Assembly: GCA_965223435.1 (NCBI GenBank)
Contig: CBDCWQ010000023.1
Location: forward strand, 1,959,056-2,023,055
DNA from: CBDCWQ01 sp965223435
Lineage (GTDB): Bacteria > Myxococcota > Kuafuiibacteriia > Kuafuiibacteriales > Kuafuiibacteriaceae
Reading direction: 5' to 3'
DNA length: 64,000 nucleotides
Position 1 is the stretch's first letter. Each line of letters starts with the position of its first letter. The notes under the pieces are model-generated. The model saw nothing but the letters and a program-made list of their open reading frames with translations, did no database searches and was not told the origin of the DNA. A program made the translations under genes and the position numbers. Positions 9,553 through 17,935 of this stretch are shown piece after piece.

Positions 9553-10488
9553 ATGCTCTTCCAACGAACCATTCGATCAGCCATCAGCGGGTCTGGTATC
9601 GGTCTCCACACCGGTCAGCGCACCCGATTTATCATGCGGCCCGCGCCCCCCAACTCGGGGATTGTGTTTGTCCGGACGGACTTGGCTCCCCTTGAAGAAA
9701 TTCCGGCCAAAGCCGAGCAGGTGGTGGGAACCCATCTGGCCACCACCCTCGGGCGCAACGGGGCCACGGTGCAGACGGTAGAACACCTGGTCGCGGCCCT
9801 TTATGGACTCGGCATCGACAATATTCGGGTGGAGCTCGACGGCCCTGAGGTGCCTATTTTCGACGGTTCGGCGGCCCCCTTTGTGGCCCTGGTCCGCGAA
9901 GCCGGGGGCACGGTGGCCCAGCATCGACCCAAACGGTTTTTGGTGGTTCGCCGCAGCATCAAGGTCGAGTCACCCGACAAAGAACGTTGGGTGCGCCTCG
10001 AACCCGCCCGCTCGTTTCAGGTGTCGTGCACCGTGGACTATGCCCATCCGTTGGTGAGCTACCAGCGTTTTGAAATGACGGTGTCCGATACCGCGTTCGC
10101 CCGGGATGTGGCCCGGGCCCGGACGTTTGGTTTCGCCAAGGACATCGATGCGATGAGGGCCTCGGGCCTGGCCCGAGGCGGAAGTTTGGACAACGCAGTG
10201 GTGGTCGACGACTTCTCCATCCGCAATCCCGGGGGCCTCCGCTACCCCGACGAGTTTGTCCGGCACAAGGTGGTCGACATCATCGGGGACCTGGGACTCA
10301 TCGGATTGCCCCTCATTGGTCGCTACGTAGGCCTCCGTGGGGGCCACGGACTGACCACCCAGGCGATTGCCCGTCTCTTGGCCAACCCCCGTGCCTACGA
10401 GATCCTCCAGTTTCACGCGCCCGAAGAAGCGGTTGGCCAAGCCTTGGAGCTCCCCGCGTTTGGCATGTCCGGTTTCGCGCCGGCCTAA
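9553..10488 (+). CDS. lpxC: UDP-3-O-acyl-N-acetylglucosamine deacetylase LpxC
   Basis: LpxC is the zinc amidase of the committed step of lipid A synthesis, so the organism makes LPS. The protein has 311 residues. The zinc ligands are visible as H78 (TVEHLVAALYG), H238 and D242 (RHKVVDIIGD), and the catalytic His is H265 (RGGHGLTTQ), almost identical numbering to E. coli. The ATG at 9553 is preferred to a TTG at 9529 because MLFQRTI is where the family starts and GGTGGG precedes it. It stands alone, with its own likely promoter upstream and a convergent pabB downstream. Confidence 0.97.
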   Translation: MLFQRTIRSAISGSGIGLHTGQRTRFIMRPAPPNSGIVFVRTDLAPLEEIPAKAEQVVGTHLATTLGRNGATVQTVEHLVAALYGLGIDNIRVELDGPEVPIFDGSAAPFVALVREAGGTVAQHRPKRFLVVRRSIKVESPDKERWVRLEPARSFQVSCTVDYAHPLVSYQRFEMTVSDTAFARDVARARTFGFAKDIDAMRASGLARGGSLDNAVVVDDFSIRNPGGLRYPDEFVRHKVVDIIGDLGLIGLPLIGRYVGLRGGHGLTTQAIARLLANPRAYEILQFHAPEEAVGQALELPAFGMSGFAPA

Positions 10489-10558
10489 ACCTACGGCTCC
10501 GTTGCGTCGACCTTGTGCCTCACCGGTTCGGATCCACGCGGGTAGGCTCCGAGATTCG

Positions 10559-11896
10559 TTATCCTAGGAGCGCACGCCGCAACGGCGCGGATTTGGCCAC
10601 GGTTTCTTCCCACTCCCTGGCCGGGCAAGAATCGGCCACGATGCCGCCGCCGACCCCCATCATCACCTGACGATCGTTGAACGTCGCGGTGCGAATGGCG
10701 ATGCTGGTTCGGACCGAGCCGTCGGGACAAAGATAGCCGATTGCGCCGGTGTAGACGCCCCGTGCTCTGTCCTCCAGATGATCAATGATTTCCATGGCGC
10801 GCAGTTTTGGGGCGCCGGTGATCGAGCCACCGGGAAACAGGGCTCGAAGGACTTCCGCAAGGCTTCGGTCTGGGGGCAAGGTGGCGCGGATTCGGCTTGT
10901 CAGGTGGTGGACGCCGGGAAACGACTCGAGGTAGGCGAGCGCTTCCACGGCCACGCTCCCTATGGTTCCGGTTTGCCCGAGATCGTTTCTAAGAAGGTCC
11001 ACGATCATCAGATGCTCCGCCCGCTCTTTGGGGTCGATGCGCAAAGCGTGTCTTTGGGCCTGGTCTTCCGCGCGTGTGGGTGCGCGTGGTCGGGTGCCTT
11101 TGATGGGGTAGGCTCGGATGGTGCGATCGTGCGCGTCGTAGTCGAAAAAACACTCGGGGGAGGCCGACAAGATGGCTTCGCGCGGGTTCAGGCGCAGCAA
11201 GGCTAAAAACGGGACCGGCGATTGAAGGAGGCGGAGCAGGGCCGCTTCGGGGGCACCCCGAAACACACCTTCGAGGGCGTAGCTCAGGTTGACTTGGTAG
11301 GCCTCTCCCGCCTCGATGAGGGCAAGCGCATCGCGAATGCGGGCTTCGTGCGTGCGCTGACCGACTTGGGCCGCGAGGGGTTGAATGAGTGCGCCCTTGG
11401 GTACGGGCCCAGGTGAGCGAAGTGTTTTTTTGAGCCGCTCCAGTCGAGCCTCGGCCTCGTGAAAGGGTTGGGACACCAAAAAACCGTCACCGGTGACGCG
11501 GTCTTGGGCATAGATTGCGTCGAAGAGCATAAAGGCCGACGCCGGCAAGCCCAGGGGATCGGGACGCGGCATTCGGGGTTGGGCTTGATGGCACCACCCC
11601 GCATCGTAACCGAGATAGCCGATGGCGCCCCCAACCCAAGGCGGTGCGCCACGAGGCCCGGAAACCCAGGATGCCACCCGAGCCATGGCGGATTCGAAAC
11701 CATCGGCAAACCCGGCGGGTTCAAGCGCACCGTAGGACCACCGCGAAAGCTGAAGGTCTCCCGGACCCGAAAGAAGGACCGCGCCCTGGCCCTGTCGGGC
11801 CACCGTAGGCAAGAGACGAGAAGGACAAGGTGCGGGAGCCGGCCAGCGTTCCACACGAAGGCCGCCTTGCGCCCTGGCAGTGGCAGAAGAACTCAT
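10559..11896 (-). CDS. pabB: Aminodeoxychorismate synthase component I (PabB)
   Basis: This is a chorismate-binding enzyme of 445 residues that makes 4-amino-4-deoxychorismate for folate. The C-terminal chorismate-binding domain carries QVNLS, the PIKGTRPR signature, ERAEHLMIVDLLRNDLG and GSITGAPKLRAMEII. The lysine of PIKGT is typical of PabB; anthranilate synthase (TrpE) usually has PIAGT. The N-terminal domain is short and has no amidotransferase, so PabA must be elsewhere. No pabC or folate gene is adjacent. A role in another chorismate pathway is less likely. Confidence 0.9.
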   Translation of the reverse strand: MSSSATARAQGGLRVERWPAPAPCPSRLLPTVARQGQGAVLLSGPGDLQLSRWSYGALEPAGFADGFESAMARVASWVSGPRGAPPWVGGAIGYLGYDAGWCHQAQPRMPRPDPLGLPASAFMLFDAIYAQDRVTGDGFLVSQPFHEAEARLERLKKTLRSPGPVPKGALIQPLAAQVGQRTHEARIRDALALIEAGEAYQVNLSYALEGVFRGAPEAALLRLLQSPVPFLALLRLNPREAILSASPECFFDYDAHDRTIRAYPIKGTRPRAPTRAEDQAQRHALRIDPKERAEHLMIVDLLRNDLGQTGTIGSVAVEALAYLESFPGVHHLTSRIRATLPPDRSLAEVLRALFPGGSITGAPKLRAMEIIDHLEDRARGVYTGAIGYLCPDGSVRTSIAIRTATFNDRQVMMGVGGGIVADSCPAREWEETVAKSAPLRRALLG

Positions 11897-12218
11897 CGTC
11901 TACGGGGTGCGGGTCTTCTGGGGCCTACAGCCGTTGGCGTCTAAAACGCCACCCTTCCTCCTTGGTCCTGCTGAGTCTGCTATCCGGCCCCATCCGTCAA
12001 GGTGGCACAGCCGTTGGCCGTCTCTTTGCCAGAGCCCGGTGTGGGGCGTCATGCACAAACCCCCGAGATCGCGATTTTCTCCTGGCCGGACTAAAGTGTG
12101 TGAAGAGGCGTTTCGTACCGTTTTGGGTGCTGGGGCTTGCCCCCCCGGGCGGGTACAGAGAGGCGTTTCGTGGTGTTTTGGTGCTGGGGCTTGCCCCGGC
12201 TAGGGTTTTGGAGTTGCC
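11897..12218. other. Intergenic region before the thioredoxin-like gene
   Basis: No gene is supported. The right third holds an imperfect direct repeat (separate entry). Short plus-strand frames here lack family features. Confidence 0.5.
12105..12196. repeat. Imperfect 38-base direct repeat, period 55
   Basis: GAGGCGTTTCGT followed by GTTTTGG and GTGCTGGGGCTTGCCCC occurs at 12105-12143 and again at 12160-12196. The copies differ at a few bases in the middle. The second copy ends about 20 bases before the GTG start of the next gene, so the duplication lies in its leader. Confidence 0.7.
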
Positions 12219-12890
12219 GTGAGTGCCTGTCCCAAGTGTGCCGGCCCGCTTTTGGAAGCGGCCAAGGACTGTCCCCAGTGCGGGATTGTGATCGCAAAAT
12301 TTCGGCGGTCACAAACGCCGGCGCCCGGTTTATCGACGTCGGCTCCGCCAGAACGAGCCGGTTTGGGTTCGCCACCGCGGACCAGAGGAAACGGCGGGGG
12401 GTCTTGGGTGATGGGGTTGTTGCTCGTTGCCGGATGCGCATGGTTCCTTTGGCCTCGGGTCTTCAAACCGAAGGTGGTGCTTAACCCGGAGGGCTCCTTG
12501 TTTTCGTCACTGACGCCGGCGTCCAACAATCGGCTAGAAGATATGCCTTGCGCGGACCGTGAGCGCTGCGTTGTCGTCTACCTGGCCCCTTGGTGTCCAG
12601 CGTGCAAGTCCGTGGTGGGCATGGTCCGACAGCTCGAGGAGCGTTTTTCACAAGATCCCGAGATCGGCTTTGTGATCATCGCGGGTCGTGCCGACCAAAC
12701 GATGTTGGATCGCTATGTCACCGACGTGACCGAGCGTGGCTATCTCGATGTAGGTGAAGTCTTTTGGCGCGCGTCGGGTGTCCAGGGCGTTCCGCATTGG
12801 TTTACGCTCAACGGACAAGGAGAGGTCTTGACCGACTTTGGGGGTTATTCGAAACCGCTCAGGGCCCAGATCGAACGCCTGGAGCTATGA
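12219..12890 (+). CDS. Zinc-ribbon, membrane-anchored thioredoxin-fold protein
   Basis: The protein has 223 residues in three parts. The N-terminus is a short zinc ribbon with CPKC (residues 4-7) and CPQC. One transmembrane segment follows (WVMGLLLVAGCAWFLW). The C-terminal domain is thioredoxin-like with APWCPACKS, where CPAC is the redox pair, and a cis-proline motif GVPHW. The topology puts the ribbon in the cytoplasm and the thioredoxin domain in the periplasm, suggesting a thiol-disulfide reductase or an assembly factor. Start is GTG with GGAG 5 bases upstream. Partners are not evident: its convergent neighbour is an EF-G. Confidence 0.8.
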   Translation: MSACPKCAGPLLEAAKDCPQCGIVIAKFRRSQTPAPGLSTSAPPERAGLGSPPRTRGNGGGSWVMGLLLVAGCAWFLWPRVFKPKVVLNPEGSLFSSLTPASNNRLEDMPCADRERCVVVYLAPWCPACKSVVGMVRQLEERFSQDPEIGFVIIAGRADQTMLDRYVTDVTERGYLDVGEVFWRASGVQGVPHWFTLNGQGEVLTDFGGYSKPLRAQIERLEL

Positions 12891-12909
12891 AAAGCAAGAA
12901 GACGCGGGC

Positions 12910-14976
12910 TTAAGGTTCGCTGACGTCGAATCGAGCGAACCGCATCGAGAATACACCTCGCCCTTCGGTCAAGGACCGGAGCAGCGTGGCGTAGCCAAAC
13001 ATCTTGGTTAAAGAAACTTGCGCCCGAATCAGGCCCCGTCCGCTCTCGGCCTCAACGTGTTCGATGCGCGCGTTTCTCGCCGACAGATCACCCACGACCG
13101 TCCCGGCCATGTCTGCAGGGACGGTCACTTCGAGGTCCATCAGTGGCGCCAAAATGGCGGGTGAGGCGGCCTTGAGTGCCTTTCGCACACTGTTTGCCGT
13201 CGCGACGCGTAGGGCGATGGGCGTGGTGTTTCCCGGTTCGATGCGCGCCTCCAGAAGCTGAATAGCAACATCTTGGACCCGATACCCATCGATGGGCCCG
13301 GCTTCCAAGGCCTCGAGGCCCCCTTGTTTCATTTCTTCGAGGGCATGTTCACTCAGTGGATGAAGGGTTCGATTGTCTTGAGTGCGGGTGTCGGTGAAGC
13401 TTGAGTCCGTACCTCGGGGTAGGGGCGCAACCTTGGTCCTGACTTGGGCAAATAGTTTTTGTCCTTTTTCTTCGTCGAGAACACGCGAAAAAATGTCCTC
13501 TCCGATGGCTTCTGATTGGATGGTCTCCCGGTAGACCACGCTTGGGCGTCCGGTGTTGACCTCGATTCCAAACTCTCGGCCGAGGCGGTCAACCAAAACT
13601 TCGAGGTGGAGCTCGCCCATCCCGAATAGGAGGGTCTGGCCCGTGTTTTCGTCTTCCTCAAGTTCGACGGTAGGGTCCTCGTCCGCGAGTTTACCGAGAG
13701 AGGTTTTGAGTTTGTCGAGATCTCGGTTATGTTTCGGTTCGACAACCAGGGCCATGACGGGCTTTTTGAAAGCCATCGATTCGAGCATGAAGTCGTCGCC
13801 TGGTGCGGTCAGTGTGTCGCCGGTCTCGACCGAGCGGAGTCCGGACGCCAAGATCAGATCTCCGGGCCCCGCGCGGTCGACCCGTTCTCGTTTGTTGGCA
13901 TGTGTTTTTCTCAGGCGGGCGACCCGCTCCTTTTTCTTGCGGCTTGGCAGGTACACCTCATCTTTGGCTTCGAGCGTGCCGGAATAAATGCGAAGGTACA
14001 CCTGCCGACGTCCTTCCTCCAAAGCCACTTTGAATGCGAGGGCCGTGAGCGGGGCATTGGGGTCAGGGCTTCGGCGCTCGGTTCGGTCGCCTCGGACGTC
14101 CGCTACACCGGGCCGGTCCGCCGGCGACGGCAAGAACGCAACGATGGCATCCAAAAGAGGCAAGACGCCGCAGTTTTTGAGGGCAGAGCCGACCAGGACC
14201 GGTTGAATGTGGCCGCCGATGGTGGCGCGGCGTAGAGCTTTTTCGATGACTTCCTTTGAGAGAGGCGCGCCCGCAAGGTAGGCCTCGGCGATTTCGTCGT
14301 CGTGGTCGGCAAGGGCTTCAAGCAGCACATTTTTTGCTTGCTCCGCGGGCTCTTTGTACTCCGCTGGAATGGGCTCACGGATTTGTTGCTCCCCATGCAC
14401 GCCCTCAAAGCGGCTGGCCTCCATCTCCACCAAATCGATGACGCCTCTAAAACGATCTTCAGCGCCCATTGGAATCTGAATGGGCACGGCGTTGGTGTGA
14501 AGCGTCCGACGAATTTCTCCGACCACCCGGGCAAAATCGGCCCCAATCCGGTCCATTTTGTTGACAAATGCAAGTCTCGGCACCCCATAGCTTGTCGCTT
14601 GGTTCCACACGGTTTCCGACTGGGGCTCGACGCCTCCGACCGCACAAAATACAGCGACGCATCCGTCCAGGACGCGAAGGGAACGTTCAACCTCTACCGT
14701 AAAGTCCACATGGCCCGGGGTGTCGATGAGATGAATTTCGTGTCCCTGCCAAGGGCAGCTGGTGACGGCGGCGGTGATGGTGATGCCGCGCTGACGTTCT
14801 TGGGCCATCCAGTCCATGGTGGCCTGTCCGTCGTGGACTTCGCCCGTTTTGTGGATTCGGCCGGTGTAAAAGAGGAAGCGCTCGGAGATGGTGGTTTTGC
14901 CCGCATCGATGTGGGCGGCGATCCCGATGTTCCGGATCTTGGTGATTTTCGATGCATTTGAGCGGGGCCCAGCCAT
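12910..14976 (-). CDS. fusA: Elongation factor G paralogue (EF-G2-like translational GTPase)
   Basis: A five-domain translational GTPase of 688 residues. G1 is AHIDAGKTT, G3 is DTPGH and G4 is NKMD. Domain V ends with MFGYATLLRSLTEGRG as in EF-G. In domain IV, the usual QSGGxGQ loop is replaced by DEEKGQK, the PGEYIPAV loop is not recognisable, and the HDVDS tip containing the translocation-critical His (H583 of E. coli EF-G) reads EPGNT. It also stands outside the usual rpsL-rpsG-fusA-tuf operon. It is therefore probably a specialised paralogue acting in recycling or stress rather than the main translocase. It reads divergently from the next gene. Confidence 0.88.
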   Translation of the reverse strand: MAGPRSNASKITKIRNIGIAAHIDAGKTTISERFLFYTGRIHKTGEVHDGQATMDWMAQERQRGITITAAVTSCPWQGHEIHLIDTPGHVDFTVEVERSLRVLDGCVAVFCAVGGVEPQSETVWNQATSYGVPRLAFVNKMDRIGADFARVVGEIRRTLHTNAVPIQIPMGAEDRFRGVIDLVEMEASRFEGVHGEQQIREPIPAEYKEPAEQAKNVLLEALADHDDEIAEAYLAGAPLSKEVIEKALRRATIGGHIQPVLVGSALKNCGVLPLLDAIVAFLPSPADRPGVADVRGDRTERRSPDPNAPLTALAFKVALEEGRRQVYLRIYSGTLEAKDEVYLPSRKKKERVARLRKTHANKRERVDRAGPGDLILASGLRSVETGDTLTAPGDDFMLESMAFKKPVMALVVEPKHNRDLDKLKTSLGKLADEDPTVELEEDENTGQTLLFGMGELHLEVLVDRLGREFGIEVNTGRPSVVYRETIQSEAIGEDIFSRVLDEEKGQKLFAQVRTKVAPLPRGTDSSFTDTRTQDNRTLHPLSEHALEEMKQGGLEALEAGPIDGYRVQDVAIQLLEARIEPGNTTPIALRVATANSVRKALKAASPAILAPLMDLEVTVPADMAGTVVGDLSARNARIEHVEAESGRGLIRAQVSLTKMFGYATLLRSLTEGRGVFSMRFARFDVSEP

Positions 14977-15122
14977 GGCGCCCGCATGCTACCATGAGGT
15001 CTTTGGGGGTCGGAGATGGGGCGAGCGCGACGAACCTGGTGGCTTTCGGTTCGGTTTCACCCGCTTGGGTGAGGGAATCCAGCCGGTGGGGCGTTCCGTT
15101 TTCGAGCCGAATCCAGGGCTGA

Positions 15123-15671
15123 ATGGTTCGGCGACTTCCGGTACGGTCGGAACGAGCCGTGGACTTTGGGTGGAGTGGGCCTTTCGAGCTCTGGCACGGC
15201 GTCGCGATGGTCGCCGCGATGCTCGTCATCGTGTGGGGGGTCCAGGGCGCTCGGGTTCGGGTGGCGGGGACCTGGGAGCGGGTCGACGAGGGCCTCTCGG
15301 CGGGAAAGCAAGAAACCATCAGCCTGATTCAATTCGGACCCTTTGTGCGCGGTCGAACCCCGATGCCTGGGGGGTTTCAAGAGCTTACGGGCTTCGTTCG
15401 CGGCCGTACAGTATACCTTTCCCGCCGGGACCACGGGGAGGCTTTTATCGTGTCGCAGGGGTTTCCAAAGGAGGTCGCCCGCAGCATCGATGGTACGGTG
15501 ACCGCCCGGCTCCGACTCACGCTTTCCGCGGACGGGCGGGCCGTGTTCGGGTCCTTTGTGCCGCAGAAAATTGAGTTCACGCGGCGGCCCCCGGCCATCA
15601 CCCGTCGGCTCTTTTTAGAGCCTTCATTTCGGCGCTATCGCTTGACATCTCGCCGGCTTCGATCCGGGTAA
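15123..15671 (+). CDS. Hypothetical single-pass membrane protein
   Basis: Unrecognised protein of 182 residues. A cytoplasmic N-terminus of about 25 residues is followed by one hydrophobic segment (GVAMVAAMLVIVWGV) and then a beta-rich domain with GTWERVDEG, GFQELTGFVRGRTVYLSRRD and a basic C-terminus. Codon bias with GC-rich third positions supports it as coding. It lies between the divergent EF-G paralogue and a small conserved protein. No catalytic motif was seen. Confidence 0.6.
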   Translation: MVRRLPVRSERAVDFGWSGPFELWHGVAMVAAMLVIVWGVQGARVRVAGTWERVDEGLSAGKQETISLIQFGPFVRGRTPMPGGFQELTGFVRGRTVYLSRRDHGEAFIVSQGFPKEVARSIDGTVTARLRLTLSADGRAVFGSFVPQKIEFTRRPPAITRRLFLEPSFRRYRLTSRRLRSG

Positions 15672-15821
15672 ACACGCTTTGTTGGCGCGAGGGGCGCGGT
15701 TTTTTTGCGCCGGCCAGAAAGTTGAAAATTGGGACCTGAAGCTTTAAAGAGGCAGGGTCCCTGGTCAGGGCGGGGGCCGGGTAGGGCGATGAACCCGGAT
15801 TGTTGAGAGTGGGGGATAGTG

Positions 15822-16025
15822 ATGATGTCTGACGATGGCAAAGGGATCAACGGCGTGAAGGTCTTTACGGCCACCAAAGCGAGAGAGCGAGAAGACCTCG
15901 GTGAGTCGATCACGGGTTGGTTGGCCTCCAATCCGCAGTTTAAGGTGGTGGACTACGTGGTCACCCAATCGAGCGACAACGAGTTTCATTGTTTGTCCAT
16001 CACCGTGTTTTACCACCGCCCGTAG
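15822..16025 (+). CDS. Small conserved cytosolic protein of unknown function
   Basis: A 67-residue protein without signal or membrane segment. It contains KVFTATKAREREDLGE, then VVDYVVTQSSDNEFHCLSIT. I recall similar 60-70 residue proteins in deltaproteobacterial genomes, without a known function. The fold is probably alpha/beta. Start could be GTG 15819, ATG 15822 or ATG 15825; GGGGGA just upstream fits 15822. It sits in front of the ABC exporter genes with an 88-base gap. Confidence 0.7.
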   Translation: MMSDDGKGINGVKVFTATKAREREDLGESITGWLASNPQFKVVDYVVTQSSDNEFHCLSITVFYHRP

Positions 16026-16113
16026 CGCGGGCGCCCATTTGGTGCGGGTTTGCGCCAGACAACGGTCAAACTGGGCCAAATGAGCTGGTGCGCTACGGCC
16101 AAGGAGGGGCCTC

Positions 16114-16947
16114 TTGAACGCCATTCGTGAAGCGTGGGCCGTGGGACTGGCTGAGCTTCGTTCTACCATTGTCAGTATTCGTGCGCTGTTCTTGGTCACG
16201 ATGTATGGCTTCGTCGGTGGTGGTTTGGGGCTCTTCCTTCTGTGGGTCGACGAAGAAACCGGTGGCAAGCTTAAGTCTTTGAGCAGCGCGGCCGCGGCGT
16301 TGGATGATGCCCAGCGTCAAGAAATATTACTTCAGTTCCCTGAAGTCCTGCGAGATTCGTTGGGCCAAACACTTTTGTACGGTGGCCTACCGCCTCTGCC
16401 TTTTGTGGTGCTGTTCGGTTCTACCGTTTTTGTCCCCCTGTTGAGTGTTTTTGTGGGCTACAACCGCATCGCCGACGACCTATCTATTCGATACACCCGC
16501 TTTATCTTTCAAAGAATCCGAAGGGGCAGTTACCTTGCGGGAAAGATCGGGGGTGTGTTTGTTTTTTCGACTGCCGCCATTTTGTTGGTCCAGGTACTCT
16601 TGGTTTGTTTGGGCGTCCTCGGCGATCACTTTGAGGCCGAACGCATGATGGATGCCTTGCCGGGCGTCTGGTTTTCAATCGCGCTTTTGGTGTTGGCCTA
16701 TGTGGCCTATGTTTCGTTTTTCTCCGTGATTTCGCCTACACCGTTTTTGGCGCTTCTCTTTTCGGTGATGGGTTTGGCGGTGATTCGCACGGCGACCGCT
16801 TTGGTCCCGGCGCTCAGGACCATTTGGATCGGGCACTGGGACCTTCAGCTTTGGGTCTTGGATGGGACCGCGGTGATGGTCTATTTGGCGACCGCCGCTG
16901 TTTTTTCGTTCCTCGCGTTTGGGGCGCTGATCAAGAGAGACGTATGA
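16114..16947 (+). CDS. ABC-2 type transporter permease
   Basis: An integral membrane protein of 277 residues with about six hydrophobic segments, including segments starting near FLVTMYGFVGGG, VFVPLLSVFVGY, VFVFSTAAILLVQ and FLALLFSVMG. This layout fits ABC-2 export permeases. The start is TTG at 16114 with a perfect AAGGAGG at 16101-16107, 6 bases before it. Its stop overlaps the start of the ATPase gene, so the two form a translationally coupled pair. The substrate is unknown. Confidence 0.85.
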   Translation: MNAIREAWAVGLAELRSTIVSIRALFLVTMYGFVGGGLGLFLLWVDEETGGKLKSLSSAAAALDDAQRQEILLQFPEVLRDSLGQTLLYGGLPPLPFVVLFGSTVFVPLLSVFVGYNRIADDLSIRYTRFIFQRIRRGSYLAGKIGGVFVFSTAAILLVQVLLVCLGVLGDHFEAERMMDALPGVWFSIALLVLAYVAYVSFFSVISPTPFLALLFSVMGLAVIRTATALVPALRTIWIGHWDLQLWVLDGTAVMVYLATAAVFSFLAFGALIKRDV

Positions 16948-17882
16948 GTCCTGCGGTTGAGTTTCGGGGATTGTCCAAATCCTATGGCACGGTGGCGGCG
17001 CTCAAGGACCTGAGCCTCAGCATTCCTCGCGGTGCACTGTATGGCATCGTGGGTCCCAATGGCGCGGGGAAGACCACCACTTTTGGACTCCTTTCGGGCT
17101 TTTTGCGCCCGACGGCTGGGGAAGTCTGGCTCGCCGGGGAGCGTCAACGCCCCGGCCATCCGCCCACGCGTCCTATCCTGTCATTACCCCAAGACTCGGC
17201 CCTTCCCCCTCGGCGACGGGTTCTTGAGGTGTTGGCTGAATTGGGTCGGCTGGGCGGTCTGCCACGGTCCAAAGCCCGGGCGGAGGCGACCGAGGCCCTA
17301 GCCCGAGTGGGGCTTTCGGATATGGCGGGACGCCGCGTGGGGCAGCTCTCCAACGGTGAGCGTCGCCGGGTGGGTATTGCACAAACCCTGATTGGTCCCT
17401 CGGAGCTGATCGTGCTCGACGAGCCGACCCAAGGCCTCGATCCCAGGGCCGCCGCGGACCTGAGAGCGCTCATTGCGACGCTCCATCAGGGGCGCACGAT
17501 GATTCTTTCGAGCCACAATCTCCAGGAGGTAGAGGCGCTTTCTACCCATGCGGCCATTCTCGACCGAGGCGTTTTGGTGGCTTCTGGAACCATGGATGAA
17601 ATCAAGCGAACGGCCCATCTCGTTCATGTCGTCGTGGCCGAACCCGTCACCGACCAAGCAGAGCTCGAGCGTTGGTTGGGGGCGTTGCCGGCGGTGACCC
17701 GGGTTTCGTTTTCGGGAGACGGCACCGTCTTGAACTGCGAGTTTGACGAATCCTACGACGAGACCGAAGCCACAAACGAAGTTCTGAAATGCCTCCTAGA
17801 AAAAGGCGTTGGCGTGCGCAGTGTGGATCGGGGCAAAAGCTTGGAAGCGCGGTTTATGGAAGCCACGCGGCCGAAGCAGTGA
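16944..17882 (+). CDS. ABC transporter ATP-binding protein
   Basis: The nucleotide-binding subunit of the exporter encoded just upstream, 312 residues. Walker A is GPNGAGKTT, the signature is LSNGERRR (a variant of LSGGQ) and Walker B is LIVLDEPTQGLDP, followed by the H-loop SSHNL. The C-terminal 90 residues form the accessory region typical of ABC-2 exporter ATPases. The ATG at 16944 overlaps the permease stop as ATGA. A longer in-frame extension upstream lies within the permease gene and is not used. Confidence 0.93.
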   Translation: MSPAVEFRGLSKSYGTVAALKDLSLSIPRGALYGIVGPNGAGKTTTFGLLSGFLRPTAGEVWLAGERQRPGHPPTRPILSLPQDSALPPRRRVLEVLAELGRLGGLPRSKARAEATEALARVGLSDMAGRRVGQLSNGERRRVGIAQTLIGPSELIVLDEPTQGLDPRAAADLRALIATLHQGRTMILSSHNLQEVEALSTHAAILDRGVLVASGTMDEIKRTAHLVHVVVAEPVTDQAELERWLGALPAVTRVSFSGDGTVLNCEFDESYDETEATNEVLKCLLEKGVGVRSVDRGKSLEARFMEATRPKQ

Positions 17883-17935
17883 ACGTGAGGCGCGAAGGAA
17901 CACGCGGCCGAAGGGTCTTCGTCACTCACGTTTTT
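17882..17935. terminator. Possible bidirectional terminator between convergent genes
   Basis: AACGTGAG at 17882-17889 pairs with CTCACGTT at 17925-17932, which runs into a short T tract. An inner CGAAG-GGT-CTTCG hairpin lies between them. It sits exactly where the ABC ATPase gene and the M28 peptidase gene converge. The outer loop is long, so the call is weak. Confidence 0.35.
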
